Source of the DNA: an uncultured Tenacibaculum sp.
GTDB lineage: Bacteria; Bacteroidota; Bacteroidia; Flavobacteriales; Flavobacteriaceae
DNA: 64,000 bases
Direction: 5' to 3'
Assembly (NCBI RefSeq): GCF_947498805.1
Contig: NZ_CANMLT010000002.1
Coordinates: 248,001 to 312,000 of the forward strand
The notes below the pieces were generated by a model. It was not told the DNA's origin. It saw nothing but the letters and a program-made list of their open reading frames with translations, and did not search any database. This document shows positions 1 to 8,780 of this stretch, piece after piece. Within the stretch, counting starts at the first letter, position 1. The number at the start of each line of letters is the position of its first letter. The position numbers and the translations under genes are program-made.

Positions 1-1
1 T

Positions 2-511
2 GCCAAATTTGATTTTGTTTCTGCAAACTACGATTTCAAAAATACAGTACTTGATACCCACGTTAAACCATATAAAATTATAGTTAAAGATGGTGTTAAA
101 ATTGGAATTTTTGGCTTAGGAGTAGAACTTGAAGGCTTGGTAAGTAAAAAGATGTATAAAGAAACTGCATACCTAGACCCTATAGAAATTACTCAAGATA
201 TTACTACCGAGTTAAAAGATACACAAAAGTGCGATTTAATTATATGTTTATCTCATTTAGGATATTATTATAAGAACAATCCTGATAAAATTTCTGATTT
301 AAATTTAGCGAAAGCAACAAAAAACATTGACCTAATTATAGGAGGACATACACATACTTTTTTACCAAAACCCACTATTGTAAAAAATATTGAAGGAAAA
401 AATATGCTAGTTAATCAAGTAGGAGCTTACGGAGTTAACATTGGTAGAGTAGATTTTTATTTTGATAATTTAAACAATAAATCTTCTTCTGGTACTACCA
501 TTTTAGTTTAA
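2..511 (+). CDS. 5'-nucleotidase-type metallophosphatase, C-terminal part
   Basis: The frame is open from the window edge, so the start lies outside; 169 codons remain. The text SANYDF near the beginning and GGHTHTF about 50 residues from the end are typical of calcineurin-like metallophosphatases of the 5'-nucleotidase/UshA group; GHTH supplies metal-binding histidines. The frame ends soon after this domain, with no 5'-nucleotidase C-terminal domain. Flavobacteria often carry that domain as a separate gene, so this is probably the stand-alone metallophosphatase half, acting on nucleotides or related phosphoesters outside the cytoplasm. The substrate cannot be told. A partner gene, if present, would lie to the left of the window. 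Confidence 0.8.
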   Translation, partial: AKFDFVSANYDFKNTVLDTHVKPYKIIVKDGVKIGIFGLGVELEGLVSKKMYKETAYLDPIEITQDITTELKDTQKCDLIICLSHLGYYYKNNPDKISDLNLAKATKNIDLIIGGHTHTFLPKPTIVKNIEGKNMLVNQVGAYGVNIGRVDFYFDNLNNKSSSGTTILV

Positions 512-927
512 GCATACAATTTAAAAAATTGACAATGACCTTAACTTATTGCAAAAATTGCAAATGCTACTGTTATTAAAATTATTGGAAAAACGAAACC
601 TGTATAAAAAAGAAGCACAGGTTACAAGAACCTGCACTAGGATTAATTCGCTCAGCCCCCCAGGACTAAAACTAATTGCTCTAAAATTACATAAAATATT
701 GGAAATGAGCAAACAAAATATTCTGCAAAAATCGCAAACCAAAACGATAAAACACTTTGAGTCAAACGATTAGCATCATTTATTTTGTCAAAGAAATTTT
801 AAAACACATTAAACAGTTCGCATTTTAACTTCTTAAAACGACTAATTACTTGTTATCAATAAGTTACCTTCTTTACATTGTCTTTAACATAAATGTTTCA
901 TGCAATAGTATTTTCTTAAATATCACT
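512..927. other. 416-bp gene-free spacer with alternative hairpins
   Basis: No convincing gene on either strand; short frames of 60-75 codons show no signal, family motif or ribosome site. Around 597-634 three short segments, AACCTGT (597-603), ACAGGTT (617-623) and AACCTG (629-634), can form two mutually exclusive hairpins because the middle segment pairs with either neighbour. A C-rich patch, CAGCCCCCCAGG, follows at about 652-663 and stands out from the AT-rich surroundings. No T-run follows, so it is not a normal terminator. It may be a worn interspersed repeat; I cannot name it. Confidence 0.4.
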
Positions 928-2055
928 CTAAATCTTCACAAGTTTATGAGCCGCATTTAAAAGTGTATCATCTGTCTTCGCAAAACAAAATCGTAGCATT
1001 TTTTTATCTATTGCGTCTTTATAAAAAACAGATATAGGAATTGCTGCGACTCCATGGTTTTTAATCAATTCCTTAGCAAACTCCACATCATTTTTATCAC
1101 TTATTTCTGAATAATTAACTACTTGAAAGTAGGTTCCTTCTGAAGGTAATATCTCAAATCGACTCTTCTTGATAGCTTCTTGAAATAATGATCTCTTTTT
1201 AGCATACATTGTTGAAATCTCATTAAAATCTACAATATCAAGATATTCAGCAATTATATGTTGTGCTGTACTATTCACACTAAATACCAAAAACTGATGA
1301 ATTTTTTTGATCTCTTTCATCAAAGGCTCAGGTGCTATTAAATAACCTACTTTCCAACCTGTTACATGCAACGATTTTCCAAAAGATGAAGCTATAATAG
1401 CTCTATTCAGGAGCTTAGGGCGTGTATTTATAGAAATATGCGCGTGTTTAAATGAAATGTACTCATATACTTCATCACTTAATAACAATACATGCGTATG
1501 TTTTTCTAAAAGAGTTTCTAAAGCTTCAAAATCTTGTTCATCCCATACTTTACCCGTTGGATTATGCGGATTATTAATAATTATTAATTTAGTTTTAGCA
1601 GTAATAGCATCTTCTACCCTATTAAAATTAGGAGAATAATCATCATTTAAAGAAATTCGAATTGGCTTCCCTCCTGCTACCAGAACTGACGGTTCATAAC
1701 TATCATAACTAGGATCTAAAATAATTACTTCATCTCCCATGTTTACTAGCGCATTGATAGCCGTATAAATTCCTTGAGTCGCTCCAGAAGTGACTAATAA
1801 CTCATTGTTAGTATTTATGATTCTATCATAATTTTTCTTTGTAAGTAAAGCTATTTTTTCTAATAAAGAAGGTAAACCAGTCATAGGTGTATACTGGTGA
1901 ATGTTTTCTGTTAATAATCGTTCAGAAATTTCAAGTAAACGCTTGTCAACTGGAAAATTCGGAAAGCCTTGAGATAAATTAATCGCATTGTGCTCATTGG
2001 CTAATTGCGACATCACAGAAAATATACTTGCAGTAGTATTAGGTAATTTTGACAT
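928..2055 (-). CDS. methionine aminotransferase-like, fold type I PLP enzyme
   Basis: A 375-aa class I/II aminotransferase of usual length. The N-terminal NLSQGFPNFP (residues 26-35), NNPHNPTG (161-168), SDEVY (193-197) and SSFGKSLHVTGWKVGY (223-238) are the classic fold I motifs; K227 should bind pyridoxal phosphate, and D194 and Y197 contact the cofactor. The SQGFPNFP opening is typical of the YbdL/kynurenine aminotransferase branch, for which methionine and aromatic amino acids with 2-oxo acids are known substrates. Cytoplasmic. Divergent from the Rrf2 gene and transcribed alone; its upstream region holds the Rrf2 operator (2110-2145), so cross-regulation is possible but not shown. The exact substrate is inferred from family resemblance. 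Confidence 0.85.
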   Translation of the reverse strand: MSKLPNTTASIFSVMSQLANEHNAINLSQGFPNFPVDKRLLEISERLLTENIHQYTPMTGLPSLLEKIALLTKKNYDRIINTNNELLVTSGATQGIYTAINALVNMGDEVIILDPSYDSYEPSVLVAGGKPIRISLNDDYSPNFNRVEDAITAKTKLIIINNPHNPTGKVWDEQDFEALETLLEKHTHVLLLSDEVYEYISFKHAHISINTRPKLLNRAIIASSFGKSLHVTGWKVGYLIAPEPLMKEIKKIHQFLVFSVNSTAQHIIAEYLDIVDFNEISTMYAKKRSLFQEAIKKSRFEILPSEGTYFQVVNYSEISDKNDVEFAKELIKNHGVAAIPISVFYKDAIDKKMLRFCFAKTDDTLLNAAHKLVKI

Positions 2056-2109
2056 TAGATTAAAATGGGTTTACACGAAAATAGTACATTGATGAATAAA
2101 ATTATAAAA

Positions 2110-2157
2110 AATCTTATAAAAGATATTTTTATCTTTTATAAGATTACTATACCTTTG
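2110..2157 (+). promoter_or_regulatory. Rrf2 operator and -7 promoter box
   Basis: Two 16-base arms, AATCTTATAAAAGATA (2110-2125) and its exact reverse complement (2130-2145), are separated by TTTT. Five bases further on lies TACCTTTG (2150-2157), a match to the Bacteroidetes -7 box TAnnTTTG, and the regulator's ATG follows at 2172 after a first in-frame ATG at 2166. An operator abutting the -7 box fits autorepression by the Rrf2 protein. Each arm is itself nearly palindromic (ATCTTAT/AAAAGAT), so the site could bind two dimers. Confidence 0.75.
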
Positions 2158-2165
2158 TAAAAAAT

Positions 2166-2612
2166 TTGAATATGTTTTCAAAATCATGTGAATATGGAAT
2201 GCGGGCTGTAATCTATGTAGCTAAGCAAACTTCACTGGGAAATAAAACCAGTGTCAAGGAAATTGCAAGTGCTACGAATTCACCTGAAGCATTTACAGGA
2301 AAAATATTACAAAAACTAACTAAGAATAATATCATAGACTCCATCAAAGGACCATATGGTGGATTCTTAATTTATGAGGAGAAAACCAAAACTATAAAAC
2401 TTAGCCAGATTGTTGAAATCATAGACGGAGACAAAATATATACTGGCTGCGGACTCGGATTAAAAGAGTGCAATGCTAAAAACCCCTGTCCTATTCATGA
2501 TAAATTTATTGACATTAGAAGCAGCCTTAAGTCTATGTTAGAAACCACAACCGTGTATGATTTATTAAAATCCGAAACTGGTGAAGACAAAATACTTCAA
2601 TTAAAAAGATAA
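2166..2612 (+). CDS. Rrf2-family Fe-S transcriptional regulator (NsrR-like)
   Basis: 148 aa, normal for Rrf2 regulators: an N-terminal winged helix (about residues 1-65) followed by the cysteine loop with C95, C102 and C108, the spacing expected for a [2Fe-2S] or [4Fe-4S] cluster. In NsrR and IscR such clusters sense nitric oxide or cluster demand. The following genes encode Fe-S repair protein Ric and NO reductase, so an NsrR-like role as an NO-released repressor is the best reading. Start is ambiguous between M1 (2166) and M3 (2172). A perfect long inverted repeat sits just upstream and a terminator just downstream, so the regulator is probably transcribed on its own. Confidence 0.88.
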   Translation: MNMFSKSCEYGMRAVIYVAKQTSLGNKTSVKEIASATNSPEAFTGKILQKLTKNNIIDSIKGPYGGFLIYEEKTKTIKLSQIVEIIDGDKIYTGCGLGLKECNAKNPCPIHDKFIDIRSSLKSMLETTTVYDLLKSETGEDKILQLKR

Positions 2613-2628
2613 ATAACCCATTTTAAAT

Positions 2629-2655
2629 AAGAGGAATTAGTTCCTCTTTAATTTC
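2629..2655 (+). terminator. terminator after the Rrf2 gene
   Basis: AAGAGGAA, loop TTAG, TTCCTCTT gives an 8-bp perfect stem followed by a T-rich stretch, 16 bases past the regulator's stop codon. Confidence 0.65.
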
Positions 2656-2661
2656 ACAAAC

Positions 2662-2705
2662 ATAAAAGACAAAAACATCCGTTATAATAAAAGACAAAAA
2701 CATCC
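2662..2705 (+). repeat. 19-bp direct repeat before the NO-reductase operon
   Basis: An identical 19-base unit beginning ATAAAAGAC occurs at 2662-2680 and 2687-2705, period 25, ending ten bases before the next start codon. Each copy shares ATAAAAGA-Y-A-N5-ATC with the Rrf2 operator at 2110-2145, so they may be weaker binding sites for the same regulator. That link is inference from the partial match (13 of 20 positions). Confidence 0.55.
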
Positions 2706-2714
2706 CTTTTACAA

Positions 2715-3167
2715 ATGATTACATCGAGAAAAACTTACATCATACTAGTCTTTACCATATTTATCTGGATAGGCTTTATAGGAGCCATTAGCTTTATGGA
2801 AGCTTGGCTAAAATTTCAAGCTGAAGGTGTTACTCTAAAAATTGGCTTATCTATTGGTAGCTTAGTCTTTAACGCTTTAAACAAAGTAGAGCTAACCCTA
2901 GCAATTGGTATTCTTATAACACTAGTATTAACTAAAAACAATATTAAGATTAACCTATTAAAAAGAATGCTACTTCCCTATAGCATACTCTTATTCCAGA
3001 GTTGCTATTTATTACCTGCCTTAGATAAAAGGATACTATCAATACAACAAGGTTTTCCAATTACCAAAAGCTATGATCACTTATGGTATGTGATATTGGA
3101 AGTAATTAAAATCACAGCATTAATACTTATCGGAATTCAAATTTTAAATAGATATGAACATAAATAA
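2715..3167 (+). CDS. four-helix membrane protein of the NO island
   Basis: 150 aa with four likely membrane helices (about residues 7-28, 55-75, 85-105 and 122-143) and no soluble domain or catalytic motif I recognise. It heads the operon with ric and norB, and its 3' end overlaps ric by 14 bases, which points to translational coupling. Placement behind the Rrf2 regulator suggests a role in nitric oxide or nitrosative stress, for instance as a partner of the quinol NO reductase, but the sequence alone does not show this. Function unknown. Confidence 0.75.
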   Translation: MITSRKTYIILVFTIFIWIGFIGAISFMEAWLKFQAEGVTLKIGLSIGSLVFNALNKVELTLAIGILITLVLTKNNIKINLLKRMLLPYSILLFQSCYLLPALDKRILSIQQGFPITKSYDHLWYVILEVIKITALILIGIQILNRYEHK

Positions 3168-3876
3168 CAACACTTTAATCTCAGAAATAGTTGCAGAGAA
3201 TTATGATACAGCAACTGTTTTCAAAAAATACGGCATTGATTTTTGCTGTAATGGAGAGCGAACACTTAACGAAGTGGCAACTAAAAAGAATGTTTCTGTT
3301 GCAAAGCTAATTCAAGAAATCTCTTTCATAGAAATTAATACCATTGCTTCTCAAAACTATCAAAATTGGGACTTAGACTTTTTAAGCGATTACATTTATC
3401 AGAATCACCATTTATATGTCGAACAAAGAGGGCCTGAAATTATTGCTTACTTAGAAAAATTATGCAAGGTCCATGGAAAAAATCACCCCGAACTCTTTGA
3501 AGTTATTGAACTTTTTAAAGAAGCGGTAGGAGATTTGGCAATGCATATGAAGAAAGAAGAACTTATTCTCTTTCCTCATATTAAAAAAATAGCCAAGGCA
3601 TTTAGAAACAAAGAAAAGCTTGAAACTCCTCCTTTTGGTTCTATTGAAAATCCAATTAACATGATGCATTCTGAACATGATAATGAAGGAGAACGTTTTC
3701 GAAGAATTTCTGAATTGACCAATAATTATGAAGCTCCAAAAGACGCTTGTAATACTTATAAAATAGCCTTTATACTTCTAAAAGAGTTTGAAGATGATTT
3801 ACACAAGCATATTCACATAGAAAACAACATTTTATTTAAAAAAGCAATCACGTTAGAAAACAAACTAAACAAGTAA
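3154..3876 (+). CDS. ric: iron-sulfur cluster repair di-iron protein Ric (YtfE/ScdA/DnrN)
   Basis: 240 aa, the normal size. The N-terminal ScdA/DUF542 domain carries the signature KYGIDFCCNGERTL with C31 and C32; the rest is a hemerythrin-like four-helix domain whose histidines and glutamates (NHHLY, MHMKKEE, MHSEHDNEG, HKHIHIENN) would bind the di-iron centre. In known members this cytoplasmic protein repairs Fe-S clusters damaged by NO or oxidants. It overlaps the preceding membrane-protein gene and is followed two bases later by norB, so the three form one NO-defence operon, probably controlled by the upstream Rrf2 regulator. Confidence 0.93.
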   Translation: MNINNNTLISEIVAENYDTATVFKKYGIDFCCNGERTLNEVATKKNVSVAKLIQEISFIEINTIASQNYQNWDLDFLSDYIYQNHHLYVEQRGPEIIAYLEKLCKVHGKNHPELFEVIELFKEAVGDLAMHMKKEELILFPHIKKIAKAFRNKEKLETPPFGSIENPINMMHSEHDNEGERFRRISELTNNYEAPKDACNTYKIAFILLKEFEDDLHKHIHIENNILFKKAITLENKLNK

Positions 3877-3878
3877 TA

Positions 3879-6098
3879 ATGAAAAAAATTTGGACAATAT
3901 TTATCCTAGTAGTCGTATCATCTTTTATTGCTCTTATTTGGGTAGGAACAGAAATATATCAAACACAACCTCCCATTCCTGATAAAGTAGTAATCAAAGG
4001 AACTAATGACATAGTATTTAGTAAATCAGACATACAAATAGGACAAAATGTATGGGAATCTATTGGAGGTATGGAAGTTGGATCTATTTGGGGACACGGA
4101 AGTTATGTTGCCCCAGACTGGTCTGCAGACTGGATACATAGAGAAGCAGAATATCTACTAGATTTTTGGGCACAAAAAGATTTTAATACCTCATTTAAAC
4201 TATTGGATGTTGAAAAACAAGGAGCTTTAAAAGCTAGGTTAGTCAAAGAAATAAGAACCAACACTTTTAATCCTTCTAATAAAACCATTACAATTTCAAA
4301 AGATAGATTAGAAGCCATACAAAATAACAGTACATATTATAGCAATATTTTTGCTAATGGACATGAAAAATATGCCATTCAAAAAGGAGCTTTAACCGAT
4401 CCAACTAAGCTATCTCAATTGAGTGCTTTTTTGTTTTGGACTTCATGGGCCGCCAGTACCGAAAGACCTAATCAAGATTATACCTATACTTCTAATTGGC
4501 CACATGAACCTTTAATTAATAATACCATTACTCCAGATTCACAAATTTGGTCTGGGTTTTCAATTATTCTTTTACTCTTATTTATTGGTATTCTTACGTA
4601 TTATTACATCAGAAATCATGAAAAAGGAGAAGCAATTACAAGTCCGAGTACCGATCCTTTATTAAAAATGCCGTTATTTAAATCTCAAAAAGCCGTTTTA
4701 AAGTACTTTTTTGTGGTTTCTTTATTAATTGCTTTACAAGTTGTATTGGGTATTATAACGGTACACTATACCGTTGAAGGACAAGCATTTTTTGGTTTCG
4801 AATTATCCCAATACCTACCCTATTCTATTACAAGAACATGGCACACACAATTGGCTGTCTTCTGGATTGCGGTAACATGGTTAGCTACGGGATTATTCTT
4901 GGCTCCAATGATAAGTGGTAAAGAAATGAAGTATCAAATCTTCGGAATCAATTTCTTATTCGTAGCTGCTTTAATTATCGTATTAGGTTCTATGTTAGGA
5001 GAATGGCTTGGAGTTCATCAGTTCTTAGAACTATCAACTAACTTCTTCTTTGGTCATCAAGGATATGAATACATGGATTTAGGTAGATTTTGGCAAATAT
5101 TCTTGGCTATTGGTCTTATCCTATGGATGTTTATGGTTGGAAGACATATTTTATATGGAATCAAGAAAAAAGATGATTCGAAACATTTACTAACCATTTT
5201 GTTAATTGCCGTAATTGCAATTGGAATGTTCTTTTTCTCTGGATTAATGTATGGTGAAAATAGCAGTTTACCAGTAATCAATTATTGGAGATGGTGGTTA
5301 GTACATTTATGGGTAGAAGGATTTTTTGAAGTATTTGCAACCGTTACCATCGCCTATTTGTTTTCAAGAATGAAAATAGTTTCTGTTAAAACTGCCGGAA
5401 AAACCTCTATAGCTTCGGCTACAATATTTCTTGCAGGTGGAATTATTGGTACTTTGCATCATTTGTATTATTCTGGGACTCCTGTTCAGGCAATAGCTTT
5501 AGGTGCTACTTTTAGTGCTTTAGAAGTGGTTCCTCTTACCTTAATGGGCTTTGAAATAAGAGAGAATTGGAACCTATTAAAAGAAAATGACTGGATCAAG
5601 CGTTATAAATGGCCTATCTTCTTTTTTATGGCTGTAGCTTTTTGGAATATGATTGGAGCTGGAGTATTTGGATTCTTAATAAATCCTCCTATTGCTTTGT
5701 ATTATATTCAAGGACTTAATACTACGTCAGTACATGCACATACCGCTTTATTTGGCGTATATGGTATGCTTGGAATGGGATTCATTATTACATGTTTAAG
5801 ATTATATTCTAAAAGAACTTGGAACGAAAAACTTATTAAAAATGCATTTTGGTTACTCAATATCGGACTTATATTAATGGTTGTTTTAAGCTTGTTACCC
5901 TTAGGTATTATTCAGGCATATACCTCTATTACCAAGGGATATTCTTATGCTCGAGATGCTGAATTATTATATACACCAACTGTGCAAACTATAAAATGGA
6001 TGCGTATTGTAGGAGATATCGTATTCTCAGTAGGTATAGGTTATTTCTGTTGGTTTGTTATAAAGGAAACAATACCTTTAATGAGATCTAAGAAATAA
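3879..6098 (+). CDS. norB: quinol-dependent nitric oxide reductase (qNOR)
   Basis: 739 aa, typical for single-subunit qNOR (NorB fused to a NorC-like N-terminal extension). After an N-terminal membrane anchor there is a periplasmic stretch of about 190 residues and then a dozen or more helices of the haem-copper oxidase fold. HTQLAVFWIAVTWLATG carries metal-ligand histidine candidates, WVEGFFEVFATV holds the glutamates that replace oxidase residues in NO reductases, and HAHTALFGVYGMLG is another haem region. It reduces 2 NO to N2O with quinol electrons in the inner membrane. Last gene of the operon, two bases after ric. No nitrite or nitrous oxide reductase is in the window, so detoxification is as likely as respiration. 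Confidence 0.95.
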   Translation: MKKIWTIFILVVVSSFIALIWVGTEIYQTQPPIPDKVVIKGTNDIVFSKSDIQIGQNVWESIGGMEVGSIWGHGSYVAPDWSADWIHREAEYLLDFWAQKDFNTSFKLLDVEKQGALKARLVKEIRTNTFNPSNKTITISKDRLEAIQNNSTYYSNIFANGHEKYAIQKGALTDPTKLSQLSAFLFWTSWAASTERPNQDYTYTSNWPHEPLINNTITPDSQIWSGFSIILLLLFIGILTYYYIRNHEKGEAITSPSTDPLLKMPLFKSQKAVLKYFFVVSLLIALQVVLGIITVHYTVEGQAFFGFELSQYLPYSITRTWHTQLAVFWIAVTWLATGLFLAPMISGKEMKYQIFGINFLFVAALIIVLGSMLGEWLGVHQFLELSTNFFFGHQGYEYMDLGRFWQIFLAIGLILWMFMVGRHILYGIKKKDDSKHLLTILLIAVIAIGMFFFSGLMYGENSSLPVINYWRWWLVHLWVEGFFEVFATVTIAYLFSRMKIVSVKTAGKTSIASATIFLAGGIIGTLHHLYYSGTPVQAIALGATFSALEVVPLTLMGFEIRENWNLLKENDWIKRYKWPIFFFMAVAFWNMIGAGVFGFLINPPIALYYIQGLNTTSVHAHTALFGVYGMLGMGFIITCLRLYSKRTWNEKLIKNAFWLLNIGLILMVVLSLLPLGIIQAYTSITKGYSYARDAELLYTPTVQTIKWMRIVGDIVFSVGIGYFCWFVIKETIPLMRSKK

Positions 6099-6110
6099 CT
6101 AAAACTATAG

Positions 6111-6148
6111 CAAAAGGTGTTTACTAAAATGTAAACATCTTTTGTTTT
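6111..6148 (+). terminator. terminator after norB
   Basis: A 14-base stem (6111-6124 with 6131-6144, one G-T pair) around the loop TAAAAT, followed by TTTTA, 12 bases past the norB stop codon. Confidence 0.75.
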
Positions 6149-6172
6149 AAATAGTATTAGAAAATTAGGCTA

Positions 6173-7174
6173 CTAGTTTCCTTTCAACCTTTTCCATAAT
6201 CTTTGCATTAAAAACTTTGCATCTCGATCTGTTTTAGGAACTTCACTTACTTCTAATTTCCCATCTTGATCTTTTAAAAGATATGAAAACACAAAAAAAG
6301 AGCTTCCATCTTTTCTAGGAATTAGTCCGAATCTAAGGTCATTAAAATACCAGTCTTCATCTTTCTTTTCTATAATATACCAACCTTCACTAATCGCAAT
6401 TAAACGTTGTACTTTTGAATAAGCATTCAATTCTTTAGATACTGCTCTTTCCTTTGGGAATTTATTAAAATGAATGGGTTTAGAATCAAAAAAGGAATAC
6501 TCTCCCATCAAGTAATAATCAGGAGTATCAATATTGGCATTCCATAGTATGGTATTTAAAGCTGACGGACGTGTGCTTATTTCTGTATACGCTATACCTT
6601 GTTTTTGTAATTCCTGCTCAAATTTAAACGTTGCTATAGATTTTATAATTAAAGTGATGAATAAATAACTAGTAGAAATGACTAATCCTGTATTATTAAG
6701 TCTTCTTCTAGTTTTAGATTCTTTTTTATAACGTAATACCAACAACGTACAGACTAAAAAAGGTACTGTATAAAGTGGATCTATTACAAAGATTGAATTG
6801 AATGCTATACGAGTTTGGAAAGGCCATAAAAATTGAGTTCCCCAAGAAGTAAAAGCATCTAATAAAGGATGCGTTACCAAACTCCAAAAGAACAGTATAC
6901 TCCATAGTTTCCAACCCAGATTGAGTTTCCGTTCAATCTTATTAACCAACCATCCTAATAGTGGAGACATGAAAATACAAAACACAAGAGAATGACTAAT
7001 ACCACGATGCCATTCTATTGCTGTAACTGTATCTGTTAATTTACCAAATAATACATCCAAATCTGGAATTGTACCAGCAATAGCTCCATATAACAAGGCT
7101 TTGTTTCCTGCTTTTTTTCCTAAAACAGCTTCTCCTACAGAAGCACCTAAGACTATTTGTGTTAATGAATCCAA
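6173..7174 (-). CDS. YdjM-like membrane-bound metal-dependent hydrolase
   Basis: Family marks are the opening MDSLTQIVLGASVGEAVLG, GTIPDLDVLFG with its acidic pair, and WHRGISHSL with conserved histidines; several membrane helices follow, then a soluble C-terminal half. This fits the YdjM/DUF457 metal-dependent hydrolase family of the inner membrane; the reaction is not established for the family. A longer frame begins at a GTG at 7192, but the conserved N-terminus begins at the TTG at 7174, which I prefer (333 aa). Monocistronic; the neighbouring serine hydrolase is on the same strand upstream but separated by a terminator. Confidence 0.75.
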   Translation of the reverse strand: MDSLTQIVLGASVGEAVLGKKAGNKALLYGAIAGTIPDLDVLFGKLTDTVTAIEWHRGISHSLVFCIFMSPLLGWLVNKIERKLNLGWKLWSILFFWSLVTHPLLDAFTSWGTQFLWPFQTRIAFNSIFVIDPLYTVPFLVCTLLVLRYKKESKTRRRLNNTGLVISTSYLFITLIIKSIATFKFEQELQKQGIAYTEISTRPSALNTILWNANIDTPDYYLMGEYSFFDSKPIHFNKFPKERAVSKELNAYSKVQRLIAISEGWYIIEKKDEDWYFNDLRFGLIPRKDGSSFFVFSYLLKDQDGKLEVSEVPKTDRDAKFLMQRLWKRLKGN

Positions 7175-7239
7175 TGAATCTGATTTAGACACAAAAATAA
7201 CTTAAATTAAGTCATTATTACTTTCCTTTATCTAGAATA

Positions 7240-7265
7240 AGAAAAGCCCATTAAAAAATGGACTT
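7240..7265 (-). terminator. terminator after the first serine hydrolase
   Basis: Read on the minus strand: AAGTCCATT, loop TTTT, AATGGGCTT then TTC; a 9-bp stem with one mismatch, about 30 bases past the stop at 7294. Confidence 0.55.
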
Positions 7266-7293
7266 CACTTGAATTATTTATAGATTCTTTTCT

Positions 7294-8742
7294 TTATTTA
7301 AGTAAGTTTTTCTCTTGAAATTCTTTTAGAGATTTTTTCAATGAGTTTAATAAAGGATGCTTCTTGTTTTCAGCTACATCTACAGCTTTTTTATAATTCT
7401 CTAGAGCCAAGTCATATTGTTTATTGGTTTCATAGGCTTCAGCTAAACTATTGTATACTTGTGGAATATTAGGAAAAAAATATACATTCAACTTAAATAT
7501 AGTGATTGCATAATCTATGTTTCCTTCTTCCATTGTTTCATATCCAGCATAGTTTAAAACTCCTCCGAACCTTGGTTTGTAATCTTTCTTTTCAAGAAAT
7601 GAAGCTATATCTTTTATTGTTTTAAACGATGCTAACTTCTGTTGGTTATCGTATACATAATTTGGTAATTTTTTTCTTGGAAATCTATATTCTCTTTTAT
7701 AAATAATTGCTTCTATAGTTTGCGCAACCTCTCGTGCTATACGATCGTAATTTGATAATACGATAATTACATATTTATCTTTTAAATATCTTGAAAAATT
7801 TGAAGTAAATCCAGGTGCTCCACCTCCATGTCCAACAATCTTATTATCATACCTGTTATCTACTTGAAATGTATATCCATACCTAGATTTTATCGCTGTA
7901 AACATCTTTTCCTTTGAAGAATCATTTATCAATTTATCTGTATATAAAGCTTGGTCAAATTTTAATAAGTCGTTTACAGTTGATAATATTCCTCCAGAAG
8001 GATTCGCAGTTGGAATAATAAAAGTGTTTTTATTAAACTTCCCCGCAATAGATTTTATGTAACCCGTAGCACGATTTTCTACAACATCATCTAAGTATTT
8101 AATTCCGGTATTGTGCATACCCAATGGACTTAAAATATTATTAGTAATGTAATCAGCATATTTTTCACCAGTAATTTCTTCAATAATAGCTCCTAAAATA
8201 ACAATCCCTGAGTTTGAGTAAGAGAATCGCTCTCCTGGCTCTTTAAATACCAACTTTTGGTCATAAACTAAGGGTAGCATCTCATCAACTTCTCTTAATG
8301 TATTGTTCTTTAATCTGTAATCTGGATGTCTAAAATAATTACCAGTACCTGAAGTATGAGATAATAAATGATGAATGGTAATTTTATCTCCAAAAGGAAA
8401 TTCCTTAAGGTACTTACTAACTGGATCATTTACGTTTAATTTCCCCTGCTCTTCCAGTTGCATAATTGCTACTCCAGTAAACATTTTTCCCATTGAACAT
8501 ATATCAAACTTTGTATCGAGATTGTTTTTATTATTAAATTCTTTATTAGCCTCTCCAAAGGCCTTAGCATATAGTATCTTTCCTTCTTTTGCTAATAAAA
8601 CTGTCCCAGAAAATTGATCCAACGCAACAAATTTTTGCATTGCATCTTCTATTTCTTTTTTTTGTGATTGGGAATATCCGTTTACTATTAAACCAAATAG
8701 TAATAGACATAGTAGTGTTTGTTTTTTGATTAATCTTTTCAT
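7294..8742 (-). CDS. secreted serine beta-lactamase-fold hydrolase
   Basis: 482 aa with a Sec signal peptide ending about residue 25 (NGYSQ). Class C/penicillin-binding fold motifs are in order: SMGK with S83 and K86, YSN at 175-177, and HGGG from H305 in place of KTG. The C-terminal 100 residues look like tetratricopeptide helices (IPQVYNSLAEAYETNKQYDLALENYKKA). This family includes D-aminopeptidases and esterases as well as beta-lactamases, so the substrate is open. Two palindromes of the CTAC-N4-GTAG type cover its promoter, suggesting a BlaI-type repressor and so a link to cell-wall or beta-lactam signals. The next serine hydrolase lies upstream on the same strand but in its own unit. Confidence 0.85.
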   Translation of the reverse strand: MKRLIKKQTLLCLLLFGLIVNGYSQSQKKEIEDAMQKFVALDQFSGTVLLAKEGKILYAKAFGEANKEFNNKNNLDTKFDICSMGKMFTGVAIMQLEEQGKLNVNDPVSKYLKEFPFGDKITIHHLLSHTSGTGNYFRHPDYRLKNNTLREVDEMLPLVYDQKLVFKEPGERFSYSNSGIVILGAIIEEITGEKYADYITNNILSPLGMHNTGIKYLDDVVENRATGYIKSIAGKFNKNTFIIPTANPSGGILSTVNDLLKFDQALYTDKLINDSSKEKMFTAIKSRYGYTFQVDNRYDNKIVGHGGGAPGFTSNFSRYLKDKYVIIVLSNYDRIAREVAQTIEAIIYKREYRFPRKKLPNYVYDNQQKLASFKTIKDIASFLEKKDYKPRFGGVLNYAGYETMEEGNIDYAITIFKLNVYFFPNIPQVYNSLAEAYETNKQYDLALENYKKAVDVAENKKHPLLNSLKKSLKEFQEKNLLK

Positions 8743-8780
8743 CGTTTTAATTATTAGTTATTGTAATCCATTTTGTATTA

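Noticed and set aside
535..579. 14-codon Cys-rich frame (C-x2-C-x-C-x-C)
   Set aside because: Too short, no ribosome site or leader; likely chance.
521..773. Overlapping short frames on both strands in the spacer after the metallophosphatase
   Set aside because: No signal peptide, family motif or promoter; both cross the hairpin and C-rich patch, and the protein texts look random.
7174..7192. GTG start six codons upstream for the YdjM-like hydrolase
   Set aside because: The conserved N-terminus MDSLTQIVLG begins at the TTG at 7174; the extra residues look non-conserved.
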